Below the pieces are notes generated by a model. It saw nothing but the letters and a program-made list of their open reading frames with translations. It searched no databases and was not told the origin of the DNA. Positions 51,792-60,039 of a stretch of DNA of 64,000 nt are shown here, one piece after another (the first letter of the stretch is position 1; each line of letters opens with the position of its first letter). The DNA lies in assembly GCF_003725775.1 (NCBI RefSeq), contig NZ_RJSG01000002.1, positions 1,480,674 through 1,544,673 on the forward strand. Reading direction: 5' to 3'. Made by a program: the position numbers and the translations under genes. The DNA is from Nocardioides marmorisolisilvae (GTDB lineage: Bacteria; Actinomycetota; Actinomycetes; Propionibacteriales; Nocardioidaceae).

Positions 51792-53809
51792 CGGTCGATA
51801 CCGCCCCGACGGACGTCGCCCGGACGCAAGCGGGTGAGCTCCCAGTCCTCGCGCTCCTTGCCGAGCTCGGCGCCCTTGAGCTGGTACGGCACCGAGGTGA
51901 CCATCACGCCCGGGGTGAACAGCAGCCGGCCCTTGAGCCGCAGCGCGGTCTGGTTGTGCAGCAGCTGCTCGCGCCACTTACCGACCACGTACTCGGGGAT
52001 GTAGACCGCGACGACTCCGCGGGGGTTCGCCTCGCGGATCTCCACGGCGTACTGCACGATCGGCCGGATGATCTCCCGGTACGGCGAGTAGAGAACCTTG
52101 AGCGGGATGTCGATCCGGCGCTGGTCCCACTCCTCCAGCAGCTTGTCGGTGGCCTCCTGGTCGAACCCGACGTAGACCGCCTCGAGGATGTTCGGCCGGG
52201 TCGCCTTGGCGAACGCCAGCGCGCGCATCGTCGGCTTGTGCAGCTTGGAGACCAGCACGATCGCGTGCACCCGGGTCGGCATGATCGGGTCGGAGTCACC
52301 GATCTTGAGCTCGTGCTCCACGCGGTCGTAGTGGGTCCGGATCCGCTTCATGATCAGGAAGAAGACGATCATCGCCAGGATCGCGATCCACGCGCCGGCC
52401 AGGAACTTGGTCAGCAGCACGACCACGAAGACCACCGCGGTCATGCCGAGGCCGAAGGTGTTGATCGCGCGCGAGCGGTACATCTTGCGGCGCTCGGCGG
52501 GATTGGTCTCGGTCTTCAGATGTCGCGTCCAGTGCCGGATCATGCCGAGCTGGGAGAGGTTGAAGGAGACGAACACCCCGACGATGTAGAGCTGGATCAG
52601 TCGGGTCGGCTCGGCGCGGAAGGCGACGATCAGGATGATCGCGACCGCGGCCAGGAAGATGATGCCGTTGCTGTAGGCCAGCCGGTCTCCGCGCGAGCCG
52701 AGCTGGCGCGGGGCGAAACCGTCGCGGGCGAGGATCGAGCCGAGCACCGGGAAGCCGTTGAAGGCGGTGTTCGCGGCCAGCACCAGGATGATGCCGGTGG
52801 TGGAGAGCACGAAGTAGAAGCCGGGCGTGAAGTCGCTGAACACGGCCTTGGCGATCTGGGCGATCACGGTGTGCTGGTCGTAGCCCTTGGGCAGCGGGTC
52901 GCCGTTCGCCTCGCGCAGCCGGGAGAGGTCGTTCGGGTCGACGTACTTCAGACCCATGTTCTTGGCGAGCACGATGATGCTCATCAACATCGTGACCGCG
53001 ATCGCGCCGAGCAGCAGCAGGGTGGTCGCCGCGTTCTTGCTCTTGGGCTTCTGGAACGCCGGGACGCCGTTCGAGATGGCCTCGACACCGGTCAGCGCCG
53101 CACAGCCGGAGGAGAACGCCCGGGCGAGCAGGAAGATCATCGCGGCGGTGCTGATGTTGCCGCCGTACCCGTCGGCTTTCTCCAGGTGCAGGTGTGCGCT
53201 CTCGACGTCGGGCAGGGTCCCGTTGGCGGCCCTGTAGGCGCCGTAGAGGGCCATCCCGATCACGCCGGCCATGAACCCGTACGTCGGGATCGCGAACGCC
53301 GCGCCGGACTCGCGCACGCCGCGCAGGTTCATGGCGGCCAGCAGGGCGACCAGCGCGGCCGCCCACTCGGTCTCGTGCCCCTGCACGAACGGGATGGCCG
53401 CACCGGCGTTCTGGATGCCCGAGGACACCGACACCGCGACCGTGAGCACGTAGTCGACCAGCAGGGCGCTGGCCACCGTGATGCCGGCGGACTTCCCGAG
53501 GTTGACCGTGGCGACCTCGTAGTCACCGCCACCGCTGGGGTAGGCGTGCACGTTCTGCCGGTAGGACGCCACCACGGTGAGCATCACCAGGGCGACGGCG
53601 ATCCCGATCTTCCAGCTGAACGCGTACGCCGAGACGCCGGCGACCGAGAGCATGATGAAGACTTCGTCCGGGGCGTAGGCCACCGACGACAGCGCGTCGC
53701 TGGCGAAGACGGGTAGGGCGATGCGCTTCGGCAGCAAGGTCTCGCCCAGCTGGGAGCTGCGGAGCTTGCGTCCGAGGATGATGCGCTTGGAGATTCCACC
53801 GACACCCAC
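51788..53809 (-). CDS. APC-superfamily permease, KimA-like, likely potassium importer
   Basis: 673 residues with about 12 membrane spans and a C-terminal cytoplasmic domain of about 180 residues (MPTRVHAIVLVSKLHKPTMRALAFAKATRP). The motif LPVFASDALSSVAYAPDE near the N-terminus is the hallmark of the KimA/YdaO high-affinity potassium importer family. The divergent neighbours are two TrkA-type regulatory proteins, consistent with potassium transport. The start is taken as the GTG at 53809: TACCGT (53823-53818) lies 8 nt upstream, and it would overlap an alternative TTG start at 53818. Confidence 0.85.
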   Translation of the reverse strand: MGVGGISKRIILGRKLRSSQLGETLLPKRIALPVFASDALSSVAYAPDEVFIMLSVAGVSAYAFSWKIGIAVALVMLTVVASYRQNVHAYPSGGGDYEVATVNLGKSAGITVASALLVDYVLTVAVSVSSGIQNAGAAIPFVQGHETEWAAALVALLAAMNLRGVRESGAAFAIPTYGFMAGVIGMALYGAYRAANGTLPDVESAHLHLEKADGYGGNISTAAMIFLLARAFSSGCAALTGVEAISNGVPAFQKPKSKNAATTLLLLGAIAVTMLMSIIVLAKNMGLKYVDPNDLSRLREANGDPLPKGYDQHTVIAQIAKAVFSDFTPGFYFVLSTTGIILVLAANTAFNGFPVLGSILARDGFAPRQLGSRGDRLAYSNGIIFLAAVAIILIVAFRAEPTRLIQLYIVGVFVSFNLSQLGMIRHWTRHLKTETNPAERRKMYRSRAINTFGLGMTAVVFVVVLLTKFLAGAWIAILAMIVFFLIMKRIRTHYDRVEHELKIGDSDPIMPTRVHAIVLVSKLHKPTMRALAFAKATRPNILEAVYVGFDQEATDKLLEEWDQRRIDIPLKVLYSPYREIIRPIVQYAVEIREANPRGVVAVYIPEYVVGKWREQLLHNQTALRLKGRLLFTPGVMVTSVPYQLKGAELGKEREDWELTRLRPGDVRRGGIDR

Positions 53810-53817
53810 GAGGGACA

Positions 53818-53823
53818 ACGGTA
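53818..53823 (-). promoter_or_regulatory. Leaderless -10 box for the KimA-like gene
   Basis: TACCGT on the minus strand, 8 nt before the GTG at 53809. It is back to back with the TrkA promoter 30 bp away. Confidence 0.45.
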
Positions 53824-53852
53824 GGGCATGAGACGAGTGGCTCGTGGTGCAG

Positions 53853-53865
53853 TAGCGTTTCGCGT
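53853..53865 (+). promoter_or_regulatory. Leaderless -10 box for the first trkA-type gene
   Basis: TAGCGT at 53853-53858, a 7-nt spacer, then the GTG at 53866. Confidence 0.55.
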
Positions 53866-54528
53866 GTGCACGTTGTGATCATGGGCTGTGGCCGCGTCGG
53901 GTCGGCGCTGGCGCGTTCGCTCGAGGACCGGAACCACACCGTCAGCGTGATCGACAGCAACCCGGACGCGTTCCGGCGCCTGGGCCCGTCCTTCAACGGG
54001 CTCAAGGTCACCGGCTACGGCTTCGACCAGCAGGTGCTCACCGACGCCGGCATCGAGCGCGCGGAGGCCTTCGCCGCGGTGAGCAGCGGTGACAACTCGA
54101 ACATCATCGCCGCGCGTGTCGCCCGCGAGACCTTCGGCATCCAGCAGGTCGTCGCCCGGATCTACGACCCGGGACGCGCCGAGGTCTACCAGCGCCTGGG
54201 CATCACGACGGTCGCGACCGTGAAGTGGACCGCGGACCAGGTGCTCCGCCGACTGCTGCCCGCGGGCGCCGAGCCCGACTTCCGCGACCCGTCCGGCACC
54301 ATCCGCCTGGACCAGGTCCCGGCGACCGAGGCCTGGGTCGGCGAGCGGACCGTGAAGTTCCAGGAGCAGTCCAAGTGCCGGATCGCCTGGATCGACCGCC
54401 TCGGCGAAGGCATCCTGCCGACGCGTGAGTCGGTGATCCAGGAGGGCGACATGCTGCACGTGGTGCTCCGCGAGGAGAACGCGACGCACGCCTACACCGT
54501 GATCGACAACGGACCGGAGGAGGAGTAG
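53866..54528 (+). CDS. ceoB: TrkA-type potassium channel/transporter regulatory subunit (CeoB-like)
   Basis: 220 residues: RCK-N Rossmann domain (MHVVIMGCGRVGSALARSL, NAD/ATP-binding GxGxxG) and RCK-C domain (about 130-215, TVKFQEQSKCRIAWIDR). It gates or activates a potassium transporter by sensing nucleotides. Together with the next gene it forms the ceoB-ceoC pair known from mycobacteria (Rv2691-Rv2692). GTG start fixed by the leaderless promoter. Stop is 2 bp before the next GTG. Confidence 0.92.
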   Translation: MHVVIMGCGRVGSALARSLEDRNHTVSVIDSNPDAFRRLGPSFNGLKVTGYGFDQQVLTDAGIERAEAFAAVSSGDNSNIIAARVARETFGIQQVVARIYDPGRAEVYQRLGITTVATVKWTADQVLRRLLPAGAEPDFRDPSGTIRLDQVPATEAWVGERTVKFQEQSKCRIAWIDRLGEGILPTRESVIQEGDMLHVVLREENATHAYTVIDNGPEEE

Positions 54529-54530
54529 CC

Positions 54531-55199
54531 GTGCGGGTCGCCATCGCCGGAGCCGGAGCCGTCGGCCGTTCCATCGCCCGCGAGCTGATCGCGAACGGTC
54601 ACCAGGTGCTGCTCATCGACAAGGAGCCGCGCTCGATCAAGCCCGAGCGCGTGCCGGACGCGGAGTGGCTGCTGGCCGACTCCTGCGAGATGTCCTCCCT
54701 CGAGGAGGCCCGCCTGGAGCACTGCGACGTGGTCATCGCCGCGACCGGTGACGACAAGGCCAACCTGGTCACCGCGCTGCTCGCCAAGACCGAATTCGGG
54801 GTCCCCCGCACCGTCGGCCGGGTCAACCACCCGGACAACGAGTGGCTCTTCACCGAGGCCTGGGGCGTGGACGTGAATGTCTCGACCCCGCGGATCATGT
54901 CCGCCCTGGTCGAGGAGGCCGTCACCGTCGGCGACCTGGTCCGGCTGTTCACCTTCCGCCAGGGCAACGCCAACCTCGTCGAGATGACCCTGCCGGCCAG
55001 CTCCCCGTACGTCGGGAAGCCGTCGGGCCTGATCCCGTTCCCGGAGAACTGCTCGCTGGTGACGATCCTGCGCGACGGCCAGGTCTACACGCCGACGCCG
55101 GACCAGCCCGTCGAGTCGGGCGACGAGCTGCTGTTCGTCTGCCACGCGGATGTCGAGGAAGAGCTCGAGCGACTGCTCAACCCCGACTCGCACAACTGA
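54531..55199 (+). CDS. ceoC: TrkA-type potassium transporter regulatory subunit (CeoC-like)
   Basis: 222 residues, paralogue of the preceding protein: N-terminal MRVAIAGAGAVGRSIARELI with GxGxxG, then a RCK-C domain (LVEMTLPASSPYVGKPSGLI). It starts with GTG at 54531, with GGAGGAGG upstream inside the end of the previous gene. The two subunits likely form the ring that regulates the KimA-like or a Trk transporter. Confidence 0.92.
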   Translation: MRVAIAGAGAVGRSIARELIANGHQVLLIDKEPRSIKPERVPDAEWLLADSCEMSSLEEARLEHCDVVIAATGDDKANLVTALLAKTEFGVPRTVGRVNHPDNEWLFTEAWGVDVNVSTPRIMSALVEEAVTVGDLVRLFTFRQGNANLVEMTLPASSPYVGKPSGLIPFPENCSLVTILRDGQVYTPTPDQPVESGDELLFVCHADVEEELERLLNPDSHN

Positions 55200-55205
55200 G
55201 CGCGG

Positions 55206-55898
55206 CTACGCCTCCGCGGCAGTCGGCGCAGCGGGCGTCTTGTTGCGGCTGAGCAGCCACAGCATCGTGGTCAGCGCGGCGATCTGGAGAGGCCAGCCCA
55301 TCGCCAGCTTGGTGGCGCCCAGGGCTGCCACCGCGGAGTCCTCGTCCCACCATCCGTTCTTGCCGGCCAGGTAGATCGGCGCCTGGACCGCGACCCGGAC
55401 CAGGCACGGCAGCGCCAGGATCCAGGTCAGTCGGCTGCACAGCCGCACCACGGCCTTGTCCTCGTGCCAGGCGGTCGGGTCTCCGGTGACGCTGCCGACC
55501 AGGAAGCCGATCAGCGGCCAGCGGACCACGATCGAGAACACCATGAACACCGAGTAGACGGCGTTGTAGAGGACACCCGGCAGGAAGTACGCGAGCGCCT
55601 GGTCGTTGGCGTCGCCGCCCCCGCGCGCCGAGCGCCAGGCGAAGAAGGCGCCGATGCCGATGCCGAAGAGCGCGTTCCAGACGAACTGGGTGGTGCTGCG
55701 CTGGACGACCCGCAGCACGAGCAGCACCACGGCGCACCCGACCGAGACGGCCAGCGCGAGCTTGAGCTCGTGGGTGGTCAGGAAGAGCAGGGTGAAGACG
55801 GCCGTCGGCACCGCCGCCTCGATCATCCCCCGGCGTCCGCCCAGAGCCTTGGCGAGCTGGGCGCGGACGACCTCCTCGACGGTCTGCTCGATCTCCAA
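55206..55898 (-). CDS. DUF3159-family membrane protein
   Basis: About 230 residues. Five or six membrane segments; an N-terminal EQTVEEVVRAQLAKALGGRRG and the pattern AFFAWRSARGGGDAN...YFLPGVLYNAVYSVFMVFSI are typical of actinobacterial DUF3159 proteins (intracellular septation protein A-like fold). Function unknown. No ATG is available at the 5' end; the likely start is a TTG at 55898, directly after the OB-fold gene stop. It converges on the ceoC-like gene with a 6-bp gap and no terminator between them. Confidence 0.75.
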   Translation of the reverse strand: MEIEQTVEEVVRAQLAKALGGRRGMIEAAVPTAVFTLLFLTTHELKLALAVSVGCAVVLLVLRVVQRSTTQFVWNALFGIGIGAFFAWRSARGGGDANDQALAYFLPGVLYNAVYSVFMVFSIVVRWPLIGFLVGSVTGDPTAWHEDKAVVRLCSRLTWILALPCLVRVAVQAPIYLAGKNGWWDEDSAVAALGATKLAMGWPLQIAALTTMLWLLSRNKTPAAPTAAEA

Positions 55899-55899
55899 G

Positions 55900-56265
55900 T
55901 CAGTACCGCAGGTCGTAGCGCGGGTTGTAGACCGTGCGCACGCCGCCGTGCACGCCGATCCGACCGGTGACCTTGATCGCACGGCCGGGGTAGATGCCGG
56001 CGATGCGGCGGCGGCCCAACCAGAGGACGGTGATCGTGCCGGTGCCGTCGTACAGCTCGGCCTCGAGGGCGGGCACACCGCCGCGCGGGCGCAGCGTCAC
56101 GGTGCGCAGGGTGCCCTGCACGGTGACCATCTCGCGGTCAGGGGCGTCGCCGATCGCGAGGCAGCCTGCCTTGGCGACCTCCTTCTTCAGGTCGGTCGCC
56201 TCGTCGTGACCGGAGCTCGCCCATTGCCGGATGCCGGCCATCAGGCGCCCCGTGGTGTCTGCCAT
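55900..56265 (-). CDS. OB-fold nucleic-acid-binding domain protein
   Basis: 121 residues. A single OB fold: VTVQGTLRTVTLRPR, ALEAELYDGTGTITVLWLGRRRIAGIYPGRAIKVTGRIG. This matches the RecG-wedge/tRNA-anti-codon-type OB proteins encoded next to DUF3159 genes in actinobacteria (Rv2694c-like). It may bind single-stranded nucleic acid. The ATG at 56265 is fixed by TACGCT 6 nt upstream. Confidence 0.82.
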   Translation of the reverse strand: MADTTGRLMAGIRQWASSGHDEATDLKKEVAKAGCLAIGDAPDREMVTVQGTLRTVTLRPRGGVPALEAELYDGTGTITVLWLGRRRIAGIYPGRAIKVTGRIGVHGGVRTVYNPRYDLRY

Positions 56266-56277
56266 GCCTCAAGCGTA
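56266..56277 (-). promoter_or_regulatory. Leaderless -10 box for the OB-fold gene
   Basis: TACGCT (56277-56272, minus strand), a 6-nt spacer, then the ATG. Confidence 0.55.
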
Positions 56278-56321
56278 GGCGCTCGCGCCAGCGCGGGTGA
56301 CCGCAGTGCGGGGACGAGACG

Positions 56322-56774
56322 TCAGCGGAAGCCGCCGGTCGAGCCGTAGCCTCCCTCGCCGCGCACCGAGTCCGGCAGCTCGGCGACCTCGACGAACTCA
56401 GCGCTCTCGAACCGCTGGATCACCAGCTGGGCGATCCGGTCGCCGCGGGACAGCTCGATCGGCGTGGTCGGGTCGAGGTTGACCAGGCAGACCTGGATCT
56501 CGCCGCGGTAGCCGGCGTCGATGGTGCCCGGGGCGTTCACGATCGACAGCCCGCTGCGGTTGGCCAGGCCCGAGCGCGGGTGCACCAGCGCCACGAAGCC
56601 CTCGGGCAACGCGATCGCCAGACCGGTGGGCACCAGTCGTCGCTCCCCCGGTGCGAGGGTGACGTCCTCACGGGCGAACAGGTCGGCGCCGGCGTCACCG
56701 GGGTGGGCGTACGACGGCACGGGCAGCTCGGGGTCGAGCCGGACGATCTGGATCGGGACCTGGTTCGCAGTCAC
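56322..56774 (-). CDS. dut: dUTP diphosphatase
   Basis: 150 residues, trimeric dUTPase size. Conserved motifs: [11 protein letters not shown] (motif 1), PRSGLA (motif 2), [14 protein letters not shown] (motif 3, with the catalytic Asp and Tyr), [11 protein letters not shown] (motif 4) and [12 protein letters not shown] (motif 5). It converts dUTP to dUMP, keeping uracil out of DNA. GTG start at 56774 with TAGGGT 7 nt upstream. Confidence 0.97.
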   Translation of the reverse strand: MTANQVPIQIVRLDPELPVPSYAHPGDAGADLFAREDVTLAPGERRLVPTGLAIALPEGFVALVHPRSGLANRSGLSIVNAPGTIDAGYRGEIQVCLVNLDPTTPIELSRGDRIAQLVIQRFESAEFVEVAELPDSVRGEGGYGSTGGFR

Positions 56775-56787
56775 GACGCGGACCCTA
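56775..56787 (-). promoter_or_regulatory. Leaderless -10 box for dut
   Basis: TAGGGT (56787-56782, minus strand), a 7-nt spacer, then the GTG. Confidence 0.55.
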
Positions 56788-56825
56788 CCGGCGCGCCGTC
56801 AGGGGCGGGATGAAAAACTGCGCCC

Positions 56826-57281
56826 ATGCCCACCACCTATCTCGAGCAGCTGCGCGTCCCGCTGCGCTGGTGGGTGCAGTCCACGATGTTCCTGGCGACC
56901 GTGTGGCTCGCGTTCATCGTCTCGATCCCCGAGTGGATCGCCTGGACCGGCACCGGGGTGCTGGTGGCCCTGACCTTCGGCCTGCTCGCCTGGATCGGCA
57001 GCTCGCGCATCGAGGTCCGTGACGGCGTGCTGCACGCCGGCCCTGCGCACATCGACGTGACGCTCCTCGGCGCGGTGGAGCCGCTCGACAAGGAGGCGAC
57101 CCGGCTGGTGCACGGTCGCGATGCCGACGTCCGCGCGTTCCTGCACACCCGGCCCTACATCTCGCGCGCCGTGAAGATCGCCATCGCCGATCCGGCCGAC
57201 CCGACGCCGTACTGGCTGGTCAGCACCCGGCACCCGCGCAAGCTGGCCGCCGCGCTCACGGCCCTCGACAACGCTCGCTAG
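56826..57281 (+). CDS. DUF3093-family membrane protein
   Basis: 151 residues. Two transmembrane helices near the N-terminus (about 16-33 and 39-56) and a C-terminal cytoplasmic or extracytoplasmic domain (SRIEVRDGVLHAGPAHI, ...PYWLVSTRHPRKLAAAL). The pattern matches DUF3093, a conserved actinobacterial family next to dut (Rv2698-like). Function unknown. It is divergent from dut with a 51-bp gap. Confidence 0.85.
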   Translation: MPTTYLEQLRVPLRWWVQSTMFLATVWLAFIVSIPEWIAWTGTGVLVALTFGLLAWIGSSRIEVRDGVLHAGPAHIDVTLLGAVEPLDKEATRLVHGRDADVRAFLHTRPYISRAVKIAIADPADPTPYWLVSTRHPRKLAAALTALDNAR

Positions 57282-57290
57282 GGTGTGACC
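57279..57290 (+). promoter_or_regulatory. Leaderless -10 box overlapping the DUF3093 stop codon
   Basis: TAGGGT at 57279-57284 includes the TAG stop of the preceding gene, then a 6-nt spacer and the ATG at 57291. Confidence 0.5.
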
Positions 57291-57596
57291 ATGGCGGACA
57301 AGCAGCTCGAGGCAGCCGACAGCTCGAAGGTCTGGGGGGTGTTCTCCCTGGTCGCCGCGCTGCTCGCCGCGACGGTGGCGAAGAAGGGGCTGAACGCCAC
57401 CTGGAAGGCCGCGACGGGCAAGGAGCCGCCGGCCAACCCCGCCGACCCGGACGTCGACATCGCCGAAGCCCTGCTCTGGGCCACCGTCAGCGGCACCCTG
57501 GTCGCGGTCGCGCGGATGCTGGCGAGCCGTCGCGCCGCGGACTACTACGCCCGCTCCACCGGCAAGCTCCCGCCCGGCCTCGGCGCCGACGCCTGA
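57291..57596 (+). CDS. DUF4235-family membrane protein
   Basis: 101 residues with two membrane-spanning segments (about 14-30 and 59-77) separated by KGLNATWKAATGKEPPANPA, the DUF4235 hallmark. Small actinobacterial membrane protein of unknown function. It starts 9 bp after the DUF3093 stop with its own likely -10 box. A terminator follows. Confidence 0.8.
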   Translation: MADKQLEAADSSKVWGVFSLVAALLAATVAKKGLNATWKAATGKEPPANPADPDVDIAEALLWATVSGTLVAVARMLASRRAADYYARSTGKLPPGLGADA

Positions 57597-57622
57597 CCCG
57601 AGCTCGGCACCCACGAACGACG

Positions 57623-57656
57623 AACGGCCGCCACCCCGAGGGGTAGCGGCCGTTTC
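57623..57656. terminator. Bidirectional terminator between DUF4235 and DUF4193 genes
   Basis: A 9-bp outer stem AACGGCCGC / GCGGCCGTT (57623-57631 / 57646-57654) with an inner ACCCC/GGGGT stem. The plus side has GTTTCG; the minus side ends in CGTTCGTCGTTCG. Confidence 0.8.
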
Positions 57657-57672
57657 GCAGTCGTGGTGTTGT

Positions 57673-57963
57673 TCAGGCGCAGTCGCGGCAGTACATCTTC
57701 TTCTCGTCGGCCAGCTGGCTGCGGTGGTGCACCAGGAAGCAGCTCATGCAGGTGAACTCGTCGTCCTGGCGAGGCATGACCTCGACAGCGAGCTCCTCGT
57801 GCGAGAGATCCGCACCCGGAAGCTCGAAGGATTCGGCCGCTTCGGTCTCGTCCTCGTCGACCTTGCCCGAGTTCTTGTCGTGCCGGCGCGCCTTGAGCTC
57901 TTCGAGGCTGTCCTCGTTCTGCTCTTCCTCGGTCTTGCGTGGTGCGTCGTAATCGGTTGCCAT
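57673..57963 (-). CDS. DUF4193-family zinc-ribbon protein
   Basis: 96 residues. The highly charged N-terminal half is followed by a two-CxxC ribbon (FTCMSCFLVHH and MYCRDCA), the DUF4193 signature found throughout actinobacteria (Rv2699c-like). Probably zinc-binding, function unknown. Start at the ATG 57963 with GGAGAGG upstream. Confidence 0.9.
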   Translation of the reverse strand: MATDYDAPRKTEEEQNEDSLEELKARRHDKNSGKVDEDETEAAESFELPGADLSHEELAVEVMPRQDDEFTCMSCFLVHHRSQLADEKKMYCRDCA

Positions 57964-58103
57964 CGTCCCTCTCCTACCCCCGTCGTCTACCCCTGTTCGG
58001 TGGCGGGCAGATTGTGCCCCAACGCGACCCAAAGTGCACGTTCATTGCCACCTGCGCCGCACAACGCGTCGAAGGTCACGCTTGTTCCCGCGAGCGGGGT
58101 GTC

Positions 58104-58907
58104 TCAGCCCACGAAACCGCAGGACTCGAGCAGGTCTCGGAAAGCCGGGTACGACGGGCTCGGAGCGGCCGTCACCAGGATCCGTCCAGCCACTCCGGTG
58201 AGCACCTGCACCTCTGCTCCCGCCTCGACGGCGATCAGGGCACCGGCGGTGTAGTCCCAGGCTCCGCCGACGCCTTCCTCGACGTAGGCGTCCAGGCTGC
58301 CCTCGGCGACCGCGCAGAGGTCGAGCGCGCACGAGCCGAAGCGCCGGATGTCGGCCACCTGCGGCAGCATCGCCGCCAACGTGCGGGCCTGGATCTCGCG
58401 GACGTCGCGGCGGTAGTTGAACCCGGTGCCGACCACGGCCTGGTCCACCTCGACCGGATCGGCGACGCGGATCGGCTCGCCGTTGCGGAACGCTCCCCGA
58501 CCCCGGACCGCGGTGTACTCCAGGCCCTGGGCCGGGTTCAGCACGACACCGACCACTGGCTCGCCGGCGACCTCGACGCCGATCGAGACTGCGTAGTTCG
58601 GGATGCCGTGGGCGTAGTTGACGGTGCCGTCGATCGGGTCGACCACCCAGTGCACCCCGGTGCCACCCTCGACCGCGGAGCCTTCCTCCCCCAGCACGCC
58701 GTCGCCCGGACGGGCGGCCAGGATGCGCTCGCGGATCAGGTCCTCGCTGGCGTGGTCGGCCGCGGTGACGATGTCGGTGGCGCTGGACTTGGTCTTCGCG
58801 ATCTCGACTCCGGCGGCCCGGTGCTCGGCGATCAGCGTCCCGGCCTCGCGGGCGATCGACAGCGCCAGGTCGGCGAGCTCGTCGAGGAGCCGCTCGTCGG
58901 TCGTCAT
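58104..58907 (-). CDS. suhB: Inositol monophosphatase family protein (SuhB-like)
   Basis: 267 residues. Metal-binding motifs GEEGS (motif I), DPIDGTVNYAHG (motif II) and GGAWDYTAGALI (C-terminal motif). It dephosphorylates myo-inositol 1-phosphate, needed for mycothiol and phosphatidylinositol in actinobacteria, though the family also acts on other sugar phosphates. The ATG at 58907 shares one base with the hemH stop. The longer open frame into hemH is rejected. M. tuberculosis suhB (Rv2701c) lies near dut in the same order. Confidence 0.9.
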   Translation of the reverse strand: MTTDERLLDELADLALSIAREAGTLIAEHRAAGVEIAKTKSSATDIVTAADHASEDLIRERILAARPGDGVLGEEGSAVEGGTGVHWVVDPIDGTVNYAHGIPNYAVSIGVEVAGEPVVGVVLNPAQGLEYTAVRGRGAFRNGEPIRVADPVEVDQAVVGTGFNYRRDVREIQARTLAAMLPQVADIRRFGSCALDLCAVAEGSLDAYVEEGVGGAWDYTAGALIAVEAGAEVQVLTGVAGRILVTAAPSPSYPAFRDLLESCGFVG

Positions 58908-59992
58908 CAGTCGGATCCGCAGAGGGCCGGTCGCGGCCCGCGCAGGTTCGCGCAGCAGCCCGGCGCGCAGACGTCCCAGGTCGCCGGCACGGCTCCGACG
59001 ACCTTGCGGTCGACGTCCTCGCCGCGCTCGGCGGCTGCTCGTTCGAGGAGCAGGTCCCGCACCATCGCGACGAACCGCGGGTCCACCCCGGCGGTCGCGG
59101 CCCGCTCGCAGGCCATGCCGAGCTCGGCGGCGGTCGCCTTGGCCTCGGTGTCGAGGTCGTAGATGACCTCCATGTGGTCGGAGACGAAGCCGATCGGCAC
59201 CAGCACCGCGGCCGGCACTCCGCTGTTGTGCAGCGTGGTCAGGTGGTCGTTCACGTCTGGTTCGAGCCACGGCACCGAGGGCGGGCCGGAGCGCGAGCAG
59301 TAGACCAGGGCCGAGGGGTAGCGGTGGCCGGTCTCCTCGCGGACCCGGTCACCGATCTCGTCCATCACCGCACGGTGCTGGTGCACGTAGGCCCGGCCGA
59401 CCGGTCCGCTGCGCTCGTTCATGGCCTCGGGGATCGAGTGCGTCACGAAGACCAGGTGCGCCTCGCGCCGTACGTCGTCGGGCAGGTCGGCCAGCGCTGC
59501 CAGCGTCGCGTCGACGTTGGACTCCACGAAGCCCGGGTGGTTGAAGTAGGCGCGGAGCTTGTCCAGCCGCGGTGCGCCTTCGAGATCGGAGACGGCTTCG
59601 GCCAGGTCCTCGCGGTACTGGCGGCACCCCGAGTAGGAGGAGTACGCCGAGGTGAACAGCGCAGCCGCGCGGGTGATGCCGTCAGCCTTCATCTTGCCGA
59701 GCGCGTCGACCAGGTAGGGATCCCAGTTCCGGTTGCCCCAGTAGACCGGGAGGTCGATCCCGTTACTGGCCAGGTCCTCGCGGATCGCGGCGAGGAAGTC
59801 GCGGTTCTGGTCGTTGATCGGGCTCCGACCGCCGAACTGGGCGTAGTGGGCGCCAACCTCGACCAGGCGTTCGTCGGGGATGTTCTTGCCGGCGGTCACG
59901 TTGCGCAGGAACGGCACCACGTCCTCGGGCTTCTCCGGTCCGCCGAAGGAGACGAGCAGCAGGGCGTCGTACGGGGCGGCACCAGAGACCAT
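58907..59992 (-). CDS. hemH: Ferrochelatase (coproporphyrin type in actinobacteria)
   Basis: 361 residues. Family start [20 protein letters not shown], then the catalytic region [18 protein letters not shown] and [13 protein letters not shown] with the active-site His. The C-terminal [17 protein letters not shown] with a final ALCGSD supplies Cys residues for the [2Fe-2S] cluster found in actinobacterial enzymes. It inserts iron into (copro)porphyrin; in actinobacteria the coproporphyrin route is usual, so cpfC is an equivalent name. ATG at 59992 with TAGGAT 6 nt upstream. Confidence 0.95.
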   Translation of the reverse strand: MVSGAAPYDALLLVSFGGPEKPEDVVPFLRNVTAGKNIPDERLVEVGAHYAQFGGRSPINDQNRDFLAAIREDLASNGIDLPVYWGNRNWDPYLVDALGKMKADGITRAAALFTSAYSSYSGCRQYREDLAEAVSDLEGAPRLDKLRAYFNHPGFVESNVDATLAALADLPDDVRREAHLVFVTHSIPEAMNERSGPVGRAYVHQHRAVMDEIGDRVREETGHRYPSALVYCSRSGPPSVPWLEPDVNDHLTTLHNSGVPAAVLVPIGFVSDHMEVIYDLDTEAKATAAELGMACERAATAGVDPRFVAMVRDLLLERAAAERGEDVDRKVVGAVPATWDVCAPGCCANLRGPRPALCGSD

Positions 59993-60004
59993 GCCTCAAT
60001 CCTA
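59993..60004 (-). promoter_or_regulatory. Leaderless -10 box for hemH
   Basis: TAGGAT (60004-59999, minus strand), a 6-nt spacer, then the ATG. The MFS gene promoter lies back to back. Confidence 0.55.
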
Positions 60005-60024
60005 GGGGGACGACCCGCGGCCCC

Positions 60025-60039
60025 TAAGGTGGCGTTGCC
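60025..60039 (+). promoter_or_regulatory. Probable -10 box for the MFS gene
   Basis: TAAGGT at 60025-60030, then 9 nt to the ATG at 60040, slightly longer than the usual leaderless spacing. Confidence 0.4.

Noticed and set aside
53809..53818. TTG at 53818 as start of the KimA-like transporter
   Set aside because: It lies in the -10 box TACCGT; the GTG at 53809 fits the leaderless spacing better.
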